The notes below the pieces were generated by a model. The model had not been told where the DNA came from, ran no database searches, and saw nothing but the letters and a program-made list of their open reading frames with translations. A program made the position numbers and the translations under genes. Below are positions 33,007 to 44,545 of a DNA stretch of 64,000 nucleotides, piece by piece (the stretch's first letter is position 1; each line of letters begins with the position of its first letter). Source of the DNA: Hydrogenophaga sp. (GTDB lineage Bacteria; Pseudomonadota; Gammaproteobacteria; Burkholderiales; Burkholderiaceae_C); the NCBI RefSeq assembly GCF_025699295.1, contig NZ_JAILWB010000001.1, positions 1 through 64,000 on the forward strand, given 5' to 3'.

Positions 33007-34482
33007 TCAGTTCAGTTTGGAGATGGCGACGTGGCGCAGCAGTTCGGCCACGGACGCGTCCATCACGTCGGTGAAGGGCTTGGGGTAGACGCCCATGTAC
33101 AGCACGGCGATCGCCAGCACACCCAGCACCAGGAACTCGCGCTTGTTGATATCGGTCAGCGCCTTGACGTTGTCGTTGCCCACGCTGCCGAGGTAGACAC
33201 GCTTGTACATCCAGAGCGAGTACGCGGCGCCGAAGATCAGGGCCGTGGCGGCCAGCAGACCGATCCAGAAGTTGGCCTTTACCGCCGCGATGATCACCAT
33301 CCATTCACCGACAAAACCGGCCGTGCCCGGCAGGCCGCAGTTGGCCATGGTGAACAGCAGCGCGAAAGCGGCGAAGTTGGGCATGGTGTTGACCACGCCA
33401 CCGTAGTCGGCGATCTCGCGCGAATGCACGCGGTCGTACAGCACGCCGATGCCCAGGAACATCGCGGCCGAGACGAAGCCGTGCGCGATCATCTGCACGA
33501 TGGCGCCGGAGACGCCGAGGTCGCTGAAGACGAAGAAGCCCAGGGTGACGAAGCCCATGTGCGCGACAGACGAATAGGCCACGAGCTTTTTCATGTCCTG
33601 CTGCACCATGGCGACCAGGCCGACGTAGATCACGGCGATGAGCGAGAGCGCGATCATCAGCCAGGCCCATTCGTGCGAGGCATCCGGCAGGATGGGCAAC
33701 GAGAAGCGCAGGAAGCCATAGGCACCCAGCTTGAGCATGATGGCCGCCAGCACGGCAGAGCCACCGGTGGGGGCTTCGACGTGCACATCGGGCAACCAGG
33801 TGTGCACCGGCCACATCGGCACCTTCACCGCGAAGGCTGCGAAGAAGGCGAAGAACAGCAGGGTCTGCGCAGTGCCGCCCAGCGGCAGCTGGTACCAGTC
33901 GGCCAGCGCGAAGCTGCCACCGGAGACGGTGTACAGGTAGATCAGGGCCACCAGCATGAGCAGCGAGCCCAGCAGCGTGTACAGGAAGAACTTGAAGGCC
34001 GCATAGATCTTGTTCGGGCCGCCCCAGATACCGATGATCAGGTACATCGGGATCAGCGTGGCTTCGAAGAAGACGTAGAACAGCATCGCGTCCTGCGCGC
34101 TGAAGACGCCGATCATCAGCCCCGAGAGGATGAGGAACGCCCCCATGTACTGGTTGACGCGGGAAGTGATCGACTCCCAGCTGGCCACGATCACCACCAC
34201 GTTGATGAAGGCGGTCAGCAGCACCAGCCACAGCGAGATGCCGTCCACGCCCAGGTGGTAGTGCACGTTGAAGTGCTCGATCCAGACGCTCTTCTCGACG
34301 AACTGCATCGCGGCGGTGCCGATCTCGAAGCCGCTGTAGAGAGGCACCGTCACGATCAGGCCGGCGATGGCGCCCACCAGCGCGATCCAGCGCACCACGT
34401 GGGCCTGGTCGTCGCGGCCCAGGGCCAGCAGCACGACGCCAAAGAGGATCGGCGTCCAGATTGCAAGGCTCAGCAAACCCAT
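33007..34482 (-). CDS. nuoM: NADH-quinone oxidoreductase subunit M
   Basis: 491 residues, antiporter-like membrane subunit of complex I. Hallmarks are [18 protein letters not shown] (helix-5 glutamate), [41 protein letters not shown] and [18 protein letters not shown]. These carry the conserved lysines and glutamate of the proton channel. Lies 16 bases after nuoL in the minus-strand operon. Confidence 0.97.
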   Translation of the reverse strand: MGLLSLAIWTPILFGVVLLALGRDDQAHVVRWIALVGAIAGLIVTVPLYSGFEIGTAAMQFVEKSVWIEHFNVHYHLGVDGISLWLVLLTAFINVVVIVASWESITSRVNQYMGAFLILSGLMIGVFSAQDAMLFYVFFEATLIPMYLIIGIWGGPNKIYAAFKFFLYTLLGSLLMLVALIYLYTVSGGSFALADWYQLPLGGTAQTLLFFAFFAAFAVKVPMWPVHTWLPDVHVEAPTGGSAVLAAIMLKLGAYGFLRFSLPILPDASHEWAWLMIALSLIAVIYVGLVAMVQQDMKKLVAYSSVAHMGFVTLGFFVFSDLGVSGAIVQMIAHGFVSAAMFLGIGVLYDRVHSREIADYGGVVNTMPNFAAFALLFTMANCGLPGTAGFVGEWMVIIAAVKANFWIGLLAATALIFGAAYSLWMYKRVYLGSVGNDNVKALTDINKREFLVLGVLAIAVLYMGVYPKPFTDVMDASVAELLRHVAISKLN

Positions 34483-34498
34483 CTTTTTATCCCTCTTC

Positions 34499-36532
34499 TT
34501 ATTTGGCGAGCCAGACGAAATACGTCATGAACAGCAGCACGCCCACGATCATGAGCAACGCGTAGTGGTAGAGGTAGCCGGTCTGCGCGCGGCGCACCAC
34601 GGCGGACACCGCGCCCACGATCTTCCAGCTGGCGTTGACCACGCCGCCTTCGATCACGCCACGGTCACCGCCCTTCCACAGGCCGACACCCAAGCCACGC
34701 GCGGCCCTGGCGAGCACGTTCTCGTTGAACCAGTCCATGTAGTACTTGTTTTCCAGCACCACCACGATCGGGCGCAGCGCGCGGCCGATGGCGGCCGGCA
34801 ATGCCGGGTTGATCAGGTACATGTACCAGGCACACACCGCGCCGGCCAGTGCGAGGTACAGCGGCGGCGTGGAGAAGCCATGCAGGGCCATGGCCAGCGG
34901 GCCGTGGAAGATCTCGGCGAACTTCGCCATCGCGGGATGGGCCACGGTGTCGATGGTGATCGCATCCTTCAGGAACTCACCGAACAGCATGGGCTGGATC
35001 GTCATGTAGCCGATCACCACCGAAGGAATCGCCAGCAGCAGCAGGGGCACTGTGACCACCCAGGGCGATTCGTGGGGCTTGCCGTCGCCATGCCCGTGGT
35101 CGCCACCATGGTGGTCATCGTGGTGACCGTGGTGTGCGTCCGGGTTCTGGTCGTAGCGCTCCTGGCCGTGGAACACCAGGAAGTACAGCCGGAACGAGTA
35201 GAACGAGGTGACGAACACGCCGGCCAGCACCGCGAAGTACGCGAAACCCGAAGCCGGCAAGTTGCTGAAGTGCACCGCCTCGATGATGCTGTCCTTGGAA
35301 TAGAAGCCGGCGAACAGCGGCGTGCCGATCAGCGCCAGTGTGCCCAGCAGCGAGGTGATCCAGGTGATGGGCATGTACTTGCGCACGCCGCCCATCCAGC
35401 GGATGTCCTGGTTGTGGTGCAGGCCCATGATGACCGAGCCGGCCGCGAGGAACAGCAGCGCCTTGAAGAAGGCGTGGGTCATGAGGTGGAACACGGCCAC
35501 CGAGTAGGCCGAGGCGCCCAGCGCCACCGTCATGTAGCCCAGCTGCGACAGCGTGGAATAGGCCACAACGCGCTTGATGTCGTTCTGGATGATGCCCAGG
35601 AAGCCCATGAACAGCGCAGTGATGGCGCCTATCACCAGGATGAAGTTCAGCGCCGTGTCCGACAGTTCGAACAGCGGGGACATGCGCGCGACCATGAAGA
35701 TGCCTGCCGTCACCATGGTGGCGGCGTGGATCAGGGCCGAAATGGGTGTGGGGCCTTCCATGGAGTCCGGCAGCCAGACGTGCAGCGGGAACTGCGCGCT
35801 CTTGCCCATGGCGCCAATGAACAGGCAGATGCAGATCACCGTGATCAGCAACCAGTCGGTTCCCGGAAAGCCCAACTGGCCGAGTTCGGGTGCCTTGGCG
35901 AACACCTCGGCGTAGTTCATGGTGCCGGTGTAGGCCACGATGAGGCCGATGCCGAGGATGAAACCGAAGTCGCCCACGCGGTTGACCAGGAAAGCCTTCA
36001 TGTTGGCAAAGATCGCCGTGGGCTTGTTGAACCAGAAGCCGATCAGCAGATAGGACACCAGGCCCACCGCCTCCCAGCCGAAGAACAGCTGCAGGAGGTT
36101 GTTGCTCATGACCAGCATGAGCATGGAAAAGGTGAACAGGGAGATGTAGGCGAAGAAGCGGTTGTAGCCCTCGTCCTCCTCCATATAGCCGATGGTGTAG
36201 AGGTGCACCATCAGCGAGACGAAGGTGACCACCACCATCATCATGGCCGTCAGACCGTCGACCAGGAAGCCGATCTCCATCTTCAGGCCGCCCACCACCA
36301 TCCAGGTGTAGATCGTCTCGTTGAAACGCGCGCCGTCGATCGCCACGCTCTTGAGCGTCGAGGCTGACAGGATGAACGCGATCAGCACGCCCAGAATGGT
36401 GAGCGTGTGCGAGGCGCGGCGCCCGATGATGTTGCCGCCGAAAGTGGTGCCCAGGATGCCGGCGAGCGCCGCGCCCACCAGCGGGGCCAGCGGGACGGCG
36501 AGCAGGGTGCTTGCAGAGAGGGTGGTGCTCAT
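34499..36532 (-). CDS. nuoL: NADH-quinone oxidoreductase subunit L
   Basis: 677 residues; the largest antiporter-like subunit with the long lateral helix at its C-terminus. Conserved blocks are MQ-like LFFGWEAVGLVSYLLIGFW, KSAQFPLHVWLPDSMEGPTPISALIHAATMVTAGIFM and KRVVAYSTLSQLGYM. Between helices, around residues 460-484 (35080-35150), there is a His/Asp/Gly-rich loop (HHGHHDDHHGGDHGHGDG) not needed in the E. coli protein. Sits 43 bases after nuoK. Confidence 0.97.
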   Translation of the reverse strand: MSTTLSASTLLAVPLAPLVGAALAGILGTTFGGNIIGRRASHTLTILGVLIAFILSASTLKSVAIDGARFNETIYTWMVVGGLKMEIGFLVDGLTAMMMVVVTFVSLMVHLYTIGYMEEDEGYNRFFAYISLFTFSMLMLVMSNNLLQLFFGWEAVGLVSYLLIGFWFNKPTAIFANMKAFLVNRVGDFGFILGIGLIVAYTGTMNYAEVFAKAPELGQLGFPGTDWLLITVICICLFIGAMGKSAQFPLHVWLPDSMEGPTPISALIHAATMVTAGIFMVARMSPLFELSDTALNFILVIGAITALFMGFLGIIQNDIKRVVAYSTLSQLGYMTVALGASAYSVAVFHLMTHAFFKALLFLAAGSVIMGLHHNQDIRWMGGVRKYMPITWITSLLGTLALIGTPLFAGFYSKDSIIEAVHFSNLPASGFAYFAVLAGVFVTSFYSFRLYFLVFHGQERYDQNPDAHHGHHDDHHGGDHGHGDGKPHESPWVVTVPLLLLAIPSVVIGYMTIQPMLFGEFLKDAITIDTVAHPAMAKFAEIFHGPLAMALHGFSTPPLYLALAGAVCAWYMYLINPALPAAIGRALRPIVVVLENKYYMDWFNENVLARAARGLGVGLWKGGDRGVIEGGVVNASWKIVGAVSAVVRRAQTGYLYHYALLMIVGVLLFMTYFVWLAK

Positions 36533-36575
36533 GGGGTTCTTGCCTGAGTTCTCGTGTGGGGTGGCCCTGGCCTCA

Positions 36576-36884
36576 TCAACCCTTGAGGGTGTTGAGCTCT
36601 TCGACGCTGATCGACGACTTGTTGCGGAACAGCAGCACCAGAATGGCCAGACCGATCGCCGATTCGGCGGCGGCCACGGTCAGGATGAAAAACACAAAGA
36701 CCTGGCCGTGCATGTCACCCAGGAAATGCGAGAAGGCCACGAAGTTCATGTTCACGGCCAGCAGCATCAGCTCGATGGCCATGAGCAGCACGATGAGGTT
36801 CTTGCGGTTGAGGAAGATGCCCACGACCGAGATCGCGAACAGGATCGCGCCCACGGCGAGAAAATGGCCCAGGGTGACAGTCAT
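36576..36884 (-). CDS. nuoK: NADH-quinone oxidoreductase subunit K
   Basis: 102 residues, three membrane helices, MrpC-like. Helix 2 carries the conserved glutamate in [20 protein letters not shown] and a second glutamate lies in [19 protein letters not shown]. It forms the link between the quinone-site subunits and the antiporter arms. Its ATG overlaps the nuoJ stop (ATGA). Confidence 0.97.
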   Translation of the reverse strand: MTVTLGHFLAVGAILFAISVVGIFLNRKNLIVLLMAIELMLLAVNMNFVAFSHFLGDMHGQVFVFFILTVAAAESAIGLAILVLLFRNKSSISVEELNTLKG

Positions 36885-37540
36885 GGCTTGTTGCTCTCCT
36901 CGGTACTGGCCGCATCGCCGGCGGAAACGGCTTTCTGCGTGGCGGCCATCGGCACCACCACCAGCCGGTCGCTGGCGCGCACGTGCACCTGCAGGCTGGG
37001 GTTGATGGCCTTGCTGTCCTTGCGCTGGCGCAGCGTGAGCGCGATGGCGGCGATCATCGCCACCAGCAGGATCACGGCAGCCACCTCGATCGGGTACAGG
37101 TACTCGGTGTAGAGCAGCACACCAAGTTCACGGGTGTTGGAATAGCCGGCCGCATTGACACCCGCGCCCGCCGCTTCGGGGCTGGACGTGATGGATGGGA
37201 AGCCGGCCCAGAGCACCGCAATGAGTTCGGCTGCCACGAACACGCCCAGCAGGGCGGCCAGCGGGAAGTGCCTCCAGAAGCCCTGGCGCACCGCGTCCAT
37301 GTTGATGTCGAGCATCATCACCACGAACAGGAACAGCACCATTACCGCACCAAGGTACACCAGCACCAGCGTGATGCCGAGGAACTCGGCCTTGAGCAGC
37401 AGCCACAGCGCGGCGGCCTGTGAGAACGCCAGCATGAGGTACAGCACCGCATGCACCGGGTTGCGCGCGGTGATCACGCGGTAGCCGGCAAACAGCAGCA
37501 CCGCGGCGAACAGGTAGAAAAAGCCGGTCTGGTAGTCCAT
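36881..37540 (-). CDS. nuoJ: NADH-quinone oxidoreductase subunit J
   Basis: 219 residues from ATG 37540 ([23 protein letters not shown]); the frame is open further upstream through a repeat and is non-family there. Five membrane helices, with the conserved [24 protein letters not shown] stretch. A 35-residue hydrophilic C-terminal tail follows the last helix. The 92-bp gap to nuoI contains an inverted repeat, the only sizeable break between nuoH and nuoN. Confidence 0.96.
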   Translation of the reverse strand: MDYQTGFFYLFAAVLLFAGYRVITARNPVHAVLYLMLAFSQAAALWLLLKAEFLGITLVLVYLGAVMVLFLFVVMMLDINMDAVRQGFWRHFPLAALLGVFVAAELIAVLWAGFPSITSSPEAAGAGVNAAGYSNTRELGVLLYTEYLYPIEVAAVILLVAMIAAIALTLRQRKDSKAINPSLQVHVRASDRLVVVPMAATQKAVSAGDAASTEESNKP

Positions 37541-37550
37541 GTCTTGGTTC

Positions 37551-37623
37551 GGCGTTGAGCGTTCTGCGTTGAGCGTTTCGGTTCGGGAAGGTGAGTGACG
37601 CTGAACGCACAACGCTCAGCGCC
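37551..37623. repeat. Imperfect inverted repeat between nuoI and nuoJ
   Basis: Arms 37551-37576 and 37598-37623 are complementary over 26 bases with three differences (one tolerable as a G-U pair). Each arm is itself a tandem of GCGTTGAGCGTT-like units. It fills most of the 92-bp gap in an otherwise tightly packed operon. It resembles dispersed extragenic palindromes that accumulate between genes. It may fold into a stable mRNA hairpin and adjust nuoJ-N expression. Confidence 0.6.
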
Positions 37624-37632
37624 CGACCTCCA

Positions 37633-38154
37633 TCAGCGGTAAGGGGCGTCGGAGGCCCGGGCGGCGGCGATCTCGGATTCGTAGCGATCACCCACGGCCA
37701 GCAGCATCTCCTTGGTGAAGTACAGGTCGCCGCGCTTCTCGCCGTGGTACTCGAAAATGTGTGTCTCGACGATGGAGTCGACCGGGCAGCTCTCTTCGCA
37801 GAAGCCACAGAAGATGCACTTGGTCAGGTCGATGTCGTAGCGCGTGGTGCGCCGCGAACCATCGTCGCGCACGTCGGACTCGATGGTGATCGCCAGCGCC
37901 GGACACACCGCTTCGCAGAGCTTGCAGGCAATGCAACGCTCTTCGCCGTTTTCGTAGCGGCGCAGCGCGTGCAGGCCACGGAAGCGCGGCGACAGCGGCG
38001 TTTTCTCCTCCGGGAACTGCACCGTGATCTTGCGCTTGAACGCATAGCGGCCGGTCAGGGCCATGCCCTTGAACAGCTCCACCAGAAGGAAACTGTTGAA
38101 GAAATCGCGAAAGGAGAAAGGGGCAACGGCGGTGGTGGTGGACATGATGGTCAT
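37633..38154 (-). CDS. nuoI: NADH-quinone oxidoreductase subunit I
   Basis: 173 residues. Two [4Fe-4S] motifs, [12 protein letters not shown] (C74, C77, C80, C84) and [12 protein letters not shown] (C113, C116, C119, C123), carry clusters N6a and N6b, which pass electrons towards the quinone site. The N-terminal amphipathic part ([21 protein letters not shown]) contacts the membrane arm. ATG 38145 is an alternative start three codons in. Ten bases after nuoH. Confidence 0.97.
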   Translation of the reverse strand: MTIMSTTTAVAPFSFRDFFNSFLLVELFKGMALTGRYAFKRKITVQFPEEKTPLSPRFRGLHALRRYENGEERCIACKLCEAVCPALAITIESDVRDDGSRRTTRYDIDLTKCIFCGFCEESCPVDSIVETHIFEYHGEKRGDLYFTKEMLLAVGDRYESEIAAARASDAPYR

Positions 38155-38164
38155 TCGCCCGGTC

Positions 38165-39247
38165 TTATTTCCAGATGTTCCACGGCGTCTGCATCAGTGC
38201 ACCCACGAGCAGCAACCAGATCAGCGTGACGGGAATGAAGATCTTCCAGCCCAGACGCATGATCTGGTCGTAACGGAAGCGCGGGAAGGTGGCGCGGATC
38301 CAGATGAACATGGACACCACGACGAAGGTCTTGACGCCCAGCCAGATCCAGCCCGGCACCCAGTTGAACAAGGCGCTGTCGATCGGTGGCAGCCAGCCGC
38401 CCAGGAACAGCAGCACCGCGAGCACGGACACCAGCCACATGCTGGCGTACTCCGCGAGGAAGAAGATGGCGAAGCCCATGCCGGAGTACTCGACCATATG
38501 GCCTGCCACGATCTCGGCCTCGCCCTCGACCACGTCGAACGGGTGGCGGTTGGTCTCGGCCACGCCGGAGATCAGGTAGACAAAGAAGATCGGCAACAGC
38601 GGCAGCCAGTTCCACGACAGGAAGTTCAGGCCCATGCCCGCACCGATGCCGCGCGCCTGCGAGGCAACGATCTCGCCCAGATGCAGGCTGCCCGCGGTCA
38701 TCACGACGACCAGGAAGCAGAAGCCGATGGCAATCTCGTAGCTCACCATCTGCGCCGAGGCGCGCAGCGCGCCCAGGAAGGCGTACTTCGAGTTGGACGC
38801 CCAGCCCGCGATGATCACGCCATAGACCTCGATCGAGGTGATGGCCAGCACCACCAGAAGACCGGCGTTCACGTTGGCGATCACGGCTTCGGGGCCGAAC
38901 GGAATGGCCACCCACGCGGCCAGCGCCGGCATGATGGCCATGATGGGGCCCAGGCGGAACAGGCCGTTGCTTGCCGCGCTCGGGCGGATCAGCTCCTTGG
39001 TCAGCAGTTTGAGCGCATCGGCGATCGGCTGCAGCAGACCGAGCGGCCCGACCCGATTGGGTCCGTGGCGCACCTGGATCCATCCCAGCAGCTTGCGCTC
39101 CCACAGCGTGAGGTAGGCCACGGCACCCATCAGGGGTGCGAGCACGGCAACGATCTTGATCAGGTTCCAGATGACGGGCCACGCGGCAGTGGTCCACCAC
39201 GGGGCGGCGATCAGGCCCAGACCGCCGTTGTACATCGCATCGATCAC
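38165..39247 (-). CDS. nuoH: NADH-quinone oxidoreductase subunit H
   Basis: 360 residues from GTG 39247, which overlaps the nuoG stop (GTGA) and has AAGGAG eight to nine bases upstream; ATG 39235 is four codons later. Eight membrane helices with the quinone-cavity signatures [33 protein letters not shown] and [33 protein letters not shown]. This subunit forms the quinone chamber with NuoB and NuoD. Confidence 0.97.
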   Translation of the reverse strand: MIDAMYNGGLGLIAAPWWTTAAWPVIWNLIKIVAVLAPLMGAVAYLTLWERKLLGWIQVRHGPNRVGPLGLLQPIADALKLLTKELIRPSAASNGLFRLGPIMAIMPALAAWVAIPFGPEAVIANVNAGLLVVLAITSIEVYGVIIAGWASNSKYAFLGALRASAQMVSYEIAIGFCFLVVVMTAGSLHLGEIVASQARGIGAGMGLNFLSWNWLPLLPIFFVYLISGVAETNRHPFDVVEGEAEIVAGHMVEYSGMGFAIFFLAEYASMWLVSVLAVLLFLGGWLPPIDSALFNWVPGWIWLGVKTFVVVSMFIWIRATFPRFRYDQIMRLGWKIFIPVTLIWLLLVGALMQTPWNIWK

Positions 39248-41376
39248 GCAGCGGCTCCTTCCACGGCTTGAGCGGTCCGCGCGTCGGCGGTCAGTTGCAG
39301 GGCGGTCGAGCGGCGCACCAGGCCGTCGAGCTGGTAGATGGACGCCACGCACGGTGGCGCGGCAGCCGGACTGGTGTCGACGGTCGCGCTGCCGTCATTG
39401 GACAGGCGCGCGCCGTCCACCAGATCGCCCGAACTCACACCGGGCAGGGTCGCCGCCAGCACGGCTTGCGACGAATCGGCGTCGAAGCCGGGCAACTCCA
39501 GCAAGTTGCCCAGCACACGCAGCACCTTCCAGCCCGGGCGCGTGTCACCCAGCGGCCGCACGACGGCGTGGAAGCCCTGCAGGCGGCCTTCAGCGTTGAC
39601 GAAGGAGCCCGATGTTTCGGTGAACGGTGCAATGGGCAGCAGCACATCGCTCACGTCGAGGTTGGTCTTGAACGGGCTGAGCGTGACGACCATGCCACCC
39701 GACGCCAGGGCGCCGGTACCTGCGGCAGCGTCAAACGCCGGCTCGGTGTTGAGAAGGATCGTGGCCTTGAGTGCGCCGCCGAGCATCTGGCCAGCGTTCA
39801 GACCGCCCTGCCCCGGTACCGCGTTGACCAGTTGCGCACCCACGGTGTTGGCGGCCTCGCTGAGATAGCCCACGCTGGCACCGGTCTGCTGCGCGATCCA
39901 GTTCGCCAGCGCCAGCAGGCTCGACGCCTTGCCATGGTGCGCGGCCGCGTTACCCAGCAGAATGGCCTTGCGCTCGCCGCCCAGCAGCGATTTCGCCACC
40001 GCACGTTGCGCATCGTTCACGTCGGCGGCGACCGGTGCAGTGGCACCTGTCTCGGCGGCCACGGCCGCTGCGATGCCGGCCAGCGCGGAAACCCAGATCG
40101 AGCTGTCGGCCAGCACCACGTGCTTCAGCGGCATGGCCCAGTCCTGCGCTGCGGCGTTGAGCACGTTGACCTGCGCGCCCTTGCGCTGCGCCTGGCGGAT
40201 GCGCTGCGCAAACAGCGGGTGGTCCTTGCGCAGGTTGGAGCCCACCACGAGCACGCGCTGCAGCGTGGACAGAGCGGCAATCGGCATGCCCAACCAGCGC
40301 GCGGCGCCCGCGGTGGCGGTGTTCGAAAAATCCGCGTGGCGCAGGCGGCTGTCGATGTTCTGGCTGCCCAGACCACGCACCAGGGCACCTGCCAGTGCCA
40401 GTTCCTCGACCGTGCTGTGCGGGCTGGCGAGTACGCCGATGGCGCCTGCCCCATGCTCGGCCCTGACCTGCCTGAGGCCATTGGCCACGTATTCGAGCGC
40501 GGTCTGCCAGTCGACCGTCTGCCACTCACCACCCTGTTTGAGCATGGGCGCGGTCAAGCGGTCTTCGCTGTTGACGGCCTCGTACGAAAAGCGGTCGCGG
40601 TCGGCGATCCAGCATTCGTTGACGGCCTCGTTCTCCAGCGGCACCACTCGCATGACCTTGTGGTTTTTCACCTGCACGATCAGGTTGGCACCGGTCGAGT
40701 CGTGCGGACTCACGCTCTTGCGGCGTGAGAGTTCCCAGGTGCGCGCGCTGTAGCGAAAGGGTTTGCTGGTGAGCGCGCCCACAGGGCAGATGTCGATCAT
40801 GTTGCCCGAGAGTTCGGAATCCACCGTGTCGCCGACGAAGGTCTCGATTTCGGCGTGCTCGCCTCGGTGCGACATGCCCAGCTCCATCACGCCGGCCACT
40901 TCCTGGCCAAAGCGCACGCAGCGGGTGCAGTGAATGCAACGGCTCATCTCTTCCATCGAGATCAGCGGGCCCACGTCCTTGTGGAACACCACGCGCTTCT
41001 CTTCCTCGTAGCGCGAACCGGAGCCGCCATAGCCGACGGCCAGATCCTGCAACTGGCATTCGCCGCCCTGGTCGCAGATCGGGCAATCCAGCGGGTGGTT
41101 GATCAGCAGGAACTCCATCACCGACTGCTGGGCCTTGATCGCCTTGTCGCTCTTGGTGCGCACGATCATGCCTTGCGTGACCGGCGTGGCGCAGGCCGGC
41201 ATGGGCTTGGGCGCCTTCTCGACGTCGACCAGGCACATGCGGCAGTTGGCCGCGATGGACAGCTTCTTGTGGTAGCAGAAGTGGGGCACATAGGTGCCGG
41301 CCTTCTCGGCCGCATGCATGACCATGCTGCCGGCGGGCACTTCCACCTTCTTGCCGTCGAGTTCGATTTCGATCAT
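39244..41376 (-). CDS. nuoG: NADH-quinone oxidoreductase subunit G
   Basis: 710 residues. The N-terminal 2Fe-2S domain ([20 protein letters not shown]1b), a His-coordinated cluster segment ([20 protein letters not shown]), the [10 protein letters not shown] and ICPVGAL [4Fe-4S] motifs, and a molybdopterin-oxidoreductase-like C-terminal domain that no longer binds molybdenum are visible. It is shorter than E. coli NuoG (about 900) but normal for betaproteobacteria. Fourteen bases separate it from nuoF. Confidence 0.97.
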   Translation of the reverse strand: MIEIELDGKKVEVPAGSMVMHAAEKAGTYVPHFCYHKKLSIAANCRMCLVDVEKAPKPMPACATPVTQGMIVRTKSDKAIKAQQSVMEFLLINHPLDCPICDQGGECQLQDLAVGYGGSGSRYEEEKRVVFHKDVGPLISMEEMSRCIHCTRCVRFGQEVAGVMELGMSHRGEHAEIETFVGDTVDSELSGNMIDICPVGALTSKPFRYSARTWELSRRKSVSPHDSTGANLIVQVKNHKVMRVVPLENEAVNECWIADRDRFSYEAVNSEDRLTAPMLKQGGEWQTVDWQTALEYVANGLRQVRAEHGAGAIGVLASPHSTVEELALAGALVRGLGSQNIDSRLRHADFSNTATAGAARWLGMPIAALSTLQRVLVVGSNLRKDHPLFAQRIRQAQRKGAQVNVLNAAAQDWAMPLKHVVLADSSIWVSALAGIAAAVAAETGATAPVAADVNDAQRAVAKSLLGGERKAILLGNAAAHHGKASSLLALANWIAQQTGASVGYLSEAANTVGAQLVNAVPGQGGLNAGQMLGGALKATILLNTEPAFDAAAGTGALASGGMVVTLSPFKTNLDVSDVLLPIAPFTETSGSFVNAEGRLQGFHAVVRPLGDTRPGWKVLRVLGNLLELPGFDADSSQAVLAATLPGVSSGDLVDGARLSNDGSATVDTSPAAAPPCVASIYQLDGLVRRSTALQLTADARTAQAVEGAAA

Positions 41377-41390
41377 GGTGTTTCTTGTCG

Positions 41391-42764
41391 TCAGACGGCC
41401 TGGGCCGGCGTGTTCGCGGCGTTGATCTTCGCCTCGAACTCGTGCCGGAAGTGTTTGATCATGGCGCGCACCGGCATGGCCGCCGCATCGCCCAGGGCGC
41501 AGATGGTGCGGCCCATGATGTTCTCGGCCACGTTGTCGAGCAATGCCATGTCGGCCGGTTTTCCGAGGCCACGATCAATGCGGTCGACCATGCGCCAGAG
41601 CCAGCCCGTGCCTTCGCGGCAGGGCGTGCACTGGCCGCAGGACTCGTGCATGTAGAAGTAGGACAGGCGCTTGAGGGATTCGACCATGCAGCGCGAGTCG
41701 TCCATCACGATGACCGCGCCCGAACCCAGCATGGAGCCGGCCTTGGCGATGGAGTCATAGTCCATCGTGCACTCCATCATGATGTGCGCGGGCAGCACCG
41801 GCGCGGACGAGCCGCCCGGAATCACGGCCTTGAGGGTACGTCCCTTGCGCACGCCACCAGCGAGTTCGAGCAGCTTGCTGAACGGCGTGCCGAGTGGCAC
41901 TTCGTAGTTGCCCGGTAACTCCACGTCGCCACTGACCGAATAGATCTTGGTGCCACCGTTGTTCGGCTTGCCGCACTCAAGGTAGGCCTGGCCGCCGTTG
42001 CGGATGATCCAGGGCACCGCCGCGAAGGTCTCGGTGTTGTTGATGGTGGTGGGCTTGCCGTACAGACCGAAGCTGGCCGGGAACGGTGGCTTGAAGCGGG
42101 GCTGGCCCTTCTTGCCTTCGAGCGATTCGAGCAGCGCGGTTTCTTCGCCACAGATGTAGGCGCCGAAGCCATGGGCGGCGTGCAGCTGGAAGTTGAAGCC
42201 ACTGCCCATGATGGCGTCGCCCAGGAAGCCAGCGGCACGCGCCTCTTCCAGCGCAACCTCGAAGCGGTCGTAGGCCTCGAAGATCTCGCCGTGGATGTAG
42301 TTGTAGCCCACGCTGATGCCCATGGCATAGGCTGCAATGGCCATGCCCTCGATCACGATGTGCGGGTTGTAGAGCAGGATGTCGCGGTCCTTGCAGGTGC
42401 CCGGTTCGCCTTCGTCCGAGTTGCACACCAGGTACTTCTGGCCCGGGAACTGGCGTGGCATGAAGCTCCACTTGAGGCCGGTCGGAAAACCCGCGCCGCC
42501 GCGGCCGCGCAGCGCCGACTCCTTGAGCGTGGCAATGACCTGGTCCTGCGTCATGCCCACGACCGGCGGGTCGCCCGCAGGTGGCGCGCCGTCCTGGCCG
42601 AGCACCTTGCGCAGCGCCTGATAGCCACCCCGGGCCACGTAGTCCTTCAACGACCAGTTGCTGCCATCGAGGCCGGCGTAGATCTGCGGCTCGATGTGGC
42701 GGCCATGGAAGCAGGTCTGCACACCGGTGGCGCGAAACTGGGCGAGGATCTGATCGGCGTTCAT
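41391..42764 (-). CDS. nuoF: NADH-quinone oxidoreductase subunit F
   Basis: 457 residues from ATG 42764, overlapping the nuoE stop (ATGA). It binds NADH and FMN ([44 protein letters not shown]) and one [4Fe-4S] cluster, N3 ([12 protein letters not shown] plus a distal cysteine in TICALGD). It is the electron entry point of complex I. Confidence 0.97.
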   Translation of the reverse strand: MNADQILAQFRATGVQTCFHGRHIEPQIYAGLDGSNWSLKDYVARGGYQALRKVLGQDGAPPAGDPPVVGMTQDQVIATLKESALRGRGGAGFPTGLKWSFMPRQFPGQKYLVCNSDEGEPGTCKDRDILLYNPHIVIEGMAIAAYAMGISVGYNYIHGEIFEAYDRFEVALEEARAAGFLGDAIMGSGFNFQLHAAHGFGAYICGEETALLESLEGKKGQPRFKPPFPASFGLYGKPTTINNTETFAAVPWIIRNGGQAYLECGKPNNGGTKIYSVSGDVELPGNYEVPLGTPFSKLLELAGGVRKGRTLKAVIPGGSSAPVLPAHIMMECTMDYDSIAKAGSMLGSGAVIVMDDSRCMVESLKRLSYFYMHESCGQCTPCREGTGWLWRMVDRIDRGLGKPADMALLDNVAENIMGRTICALGDAAAMPVRAMIKHFRHEFEAKINAANTPAQAV

Positions 42765-43276
42765 GCTTGTCCTTCCGACGCACGCAGGCCTTCGATCAGC
42801 TGATCGAGCTTGTCGTTGCTCATGAAGCTGCACATGTGGCGGTCGTTCACCAGCATCACTGGTGAATCGGCGCAGGCGCCCAGGCATTCGCTCTGCTGCA
42901 GCGTGAACAGGCCATCGGCCGTGGTCTCGCCCATGTGGATTCCCAGCTTCTGCTCCAGGTGGTGCAGGGCCTTGCTGCCGTCGCGCAGCTGGCACGGCAG
43001 GTTGGTGCAGACGTTGAGCTTGAACTTGCCCAGCGGCTGCTGGTTGTACATGTTGTAGAAGGTCGTGACCTCGTGCACCGCGATTGGCTCCATGCGCAGA
43101 TAGGCCGCGAGTGCGGCCTCGGCGGCCGTGCTCACGTGGCCCTGCTCCTGCTGGATGATGGCCAGGCAGGCCATCACGGCCGACTGGCGCTGCTCGTCGG
43201 GATATTTCGCGACCTCGCGGTCGAAGCGCTGGATCGTCGCGTCCGAAAAGGACACGGGCGTGGCGGCGGTGCTCAT
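42761..43276 (-). CDS. nuoE: NADH-quinone oxidoreductase subunit E
   Basis: 171 residues, thioredoxin-like fold. Four cysteines for the [2Fe-2S] cluster N1a are in [12 protein letters not shown] and [12 protein letters not shown]-terminal helical part ([29 protein letters not shown]) is typical. The gene overlaps nuoD upstream and nuoF downstream by four bases each, so three genes are translationally coupled. Confidence 0.97.
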   Translation of the reverse strand: MSTAATPVSFSDATIQRFDREVAKYPDEQRQSAVMACLAIIQQEQGHVSTAAEAALAAYLRMEPIAVHEVTTFYNMYNQQPLGKFKLNVCTNLPCQLRDGSKALHHLEQKLGIHMGETTADGLFTLQQSECLGACADSPVMLVNDRHMCSFMSNDKLDQLIEGLRASEGQA

Positions 43277-44526
43277 CGGTCGATTTCTCCGAAAACGATG
43301 TCCATGGTGCCGATGATGGCCACCGCGTCGGCCAGCATGTGGCCACGGGCCATCTCGTCCATGGTCGCAAGGTGCGCGAAACCGGGCGCACGGATCTTCA
43401 GGCGGTAGGGTTTGTTGGCACCATCGCTCACGAGGTAGATGCCGAACTCGCCCTTGGGATGCTCCACCGCCGCATAGGCCTCACCCTCGGGCACATGAAA
43501 ACCTTCGGTGAAGAGCTTGAAGTGATGGATCAGCTCCTCCATGTTGGCCTTCATGGACTCGCGCGAGGGCGCCGCCACCTTGTGGTTGTCGGTGATCACC
43601 GGGCCGGGGTTGGCGCGCAGCCACTTCACGCATTGCTCGATGATGCGGTTGGACTGCTTCATCTCCTCCATGCGTACGAGATACCGGTCGTAGCAGTCGC
43701 CGGTCTTGCCCACGGGGATGTCGAAGTCCATCTGACCGTAAACGTCATAGGGTTGCTTCTTGCGCAGGTCCCACGCAATGCCGGAGCCACGCAGCATCGG
43801 GCCGGTCATGCCCAGATTGAGTGCGCGCTCGGGCGTGACCACACCGATACCGACGGTGCGTTGTTTCCAGATACGGTTGTCGGTCAGCAGCGTGTGGTAC
43901 TCGGCCAGGTAGGTCGGGAAACGTTTCGTGAAGTCGTCGATGAAATCGAGCAGCGAACCCTGGCGGTTGGTGTTCATCTGCTCCATCGCGCGCGCATTGC
44001 GGATCTTGCTGTGCTTGTACTGCGGCATGGTGTCCGGCAGATCACGGTAGACACCGCCAGGACGGAAATAGGCAGCGTGCATGCGCGCACCCGAGACCGC
44101 TTCGTACATGTCGAACAGGTCTTCGCGCTCGCGGAACGCGTAGATCAGGATGGTGGAGCTGCCACAGTCGTTGCCGTGCGAACCGAGCCACATCAGGTGA
44201 TTGAGCAGGCGGGTGATTTCGCTGAACATCACGCGGATGTACTGCGCGCGAATCGGCACCTCGATGCCCAGCAACTTCTCGATCGCCAGGCAATAGGCGT
44301 GCTCGTTGCTCATCATGGACACGTAATCGAGACGGTCCATGTAGGGCAACGACTGGATGTAGGTCTTGTGCTCAGCCAGCTTCTCGGTGGCGCGGTGCAG
44401 CAAGCCGATGTGCGGATCGGCGCGCTGCACGACCTCACCGTCGAGTTCCAGCACGAGGCGCAGCACGCCGTGCGCGGCCGGATGCTGCGGGCCGAAGTTC
44501 AGTGTGTAGTTCTTGATCTCTGCCAT
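43273..44526 (-). CDS. nuoD: NADH-quinone oxidoreductase subunit D
   Basis: 417 residues, the 49-kDa subunit derived from [NiFe] hydrogenase large subunits. Signatures are [16 protein letters not shown] with the quinone-site histidine, [28 protein letters not shown], and [21 protein letters not shown]. It is a separate gene from nuoC, unlike the fused enterobacterial gene. Confidence 0.97.
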   Translation of the reverse strand: MAEIKNYTLNFGPQHPAAHGVLRLVLELDGEVVQRADPHIGLLHRATEKLAEHKTYIQSLPYMDRLDYVSMMSNEHAYCLAIEKLLGIEVPIRAQYIRVMFSEITRLLNHLMWLGSHGNDCGSSTILIYAFREREDLFDMYEAVSGARMHAAYFRPGGVYRDLPDTMPQYKHSKIRNARAMEQMNTNRQGSLLDFIDDFTKRFPTYLAEYHTLLTDNRIWKQRTVGIGVVTPERALNLGMTGPMLRGSGIAWDLRKKQPYDVYGQMDFDIPVGKTGDCYDRYLVRMEEMKQSNRIIEQCVKWLRANPGPVITDNHKVAAPSRESMKANMEELIHHFKLFTEGFHVPEGEAYAAVEHPKGEFGIYLVSDGANKPYRLKIRAPGFAHLATMDEMARGHMLADAVAIIGTMDIVFGEIDR

Positions 44527-44545
44527 GTCGGTTCGCCCTGCCGCT

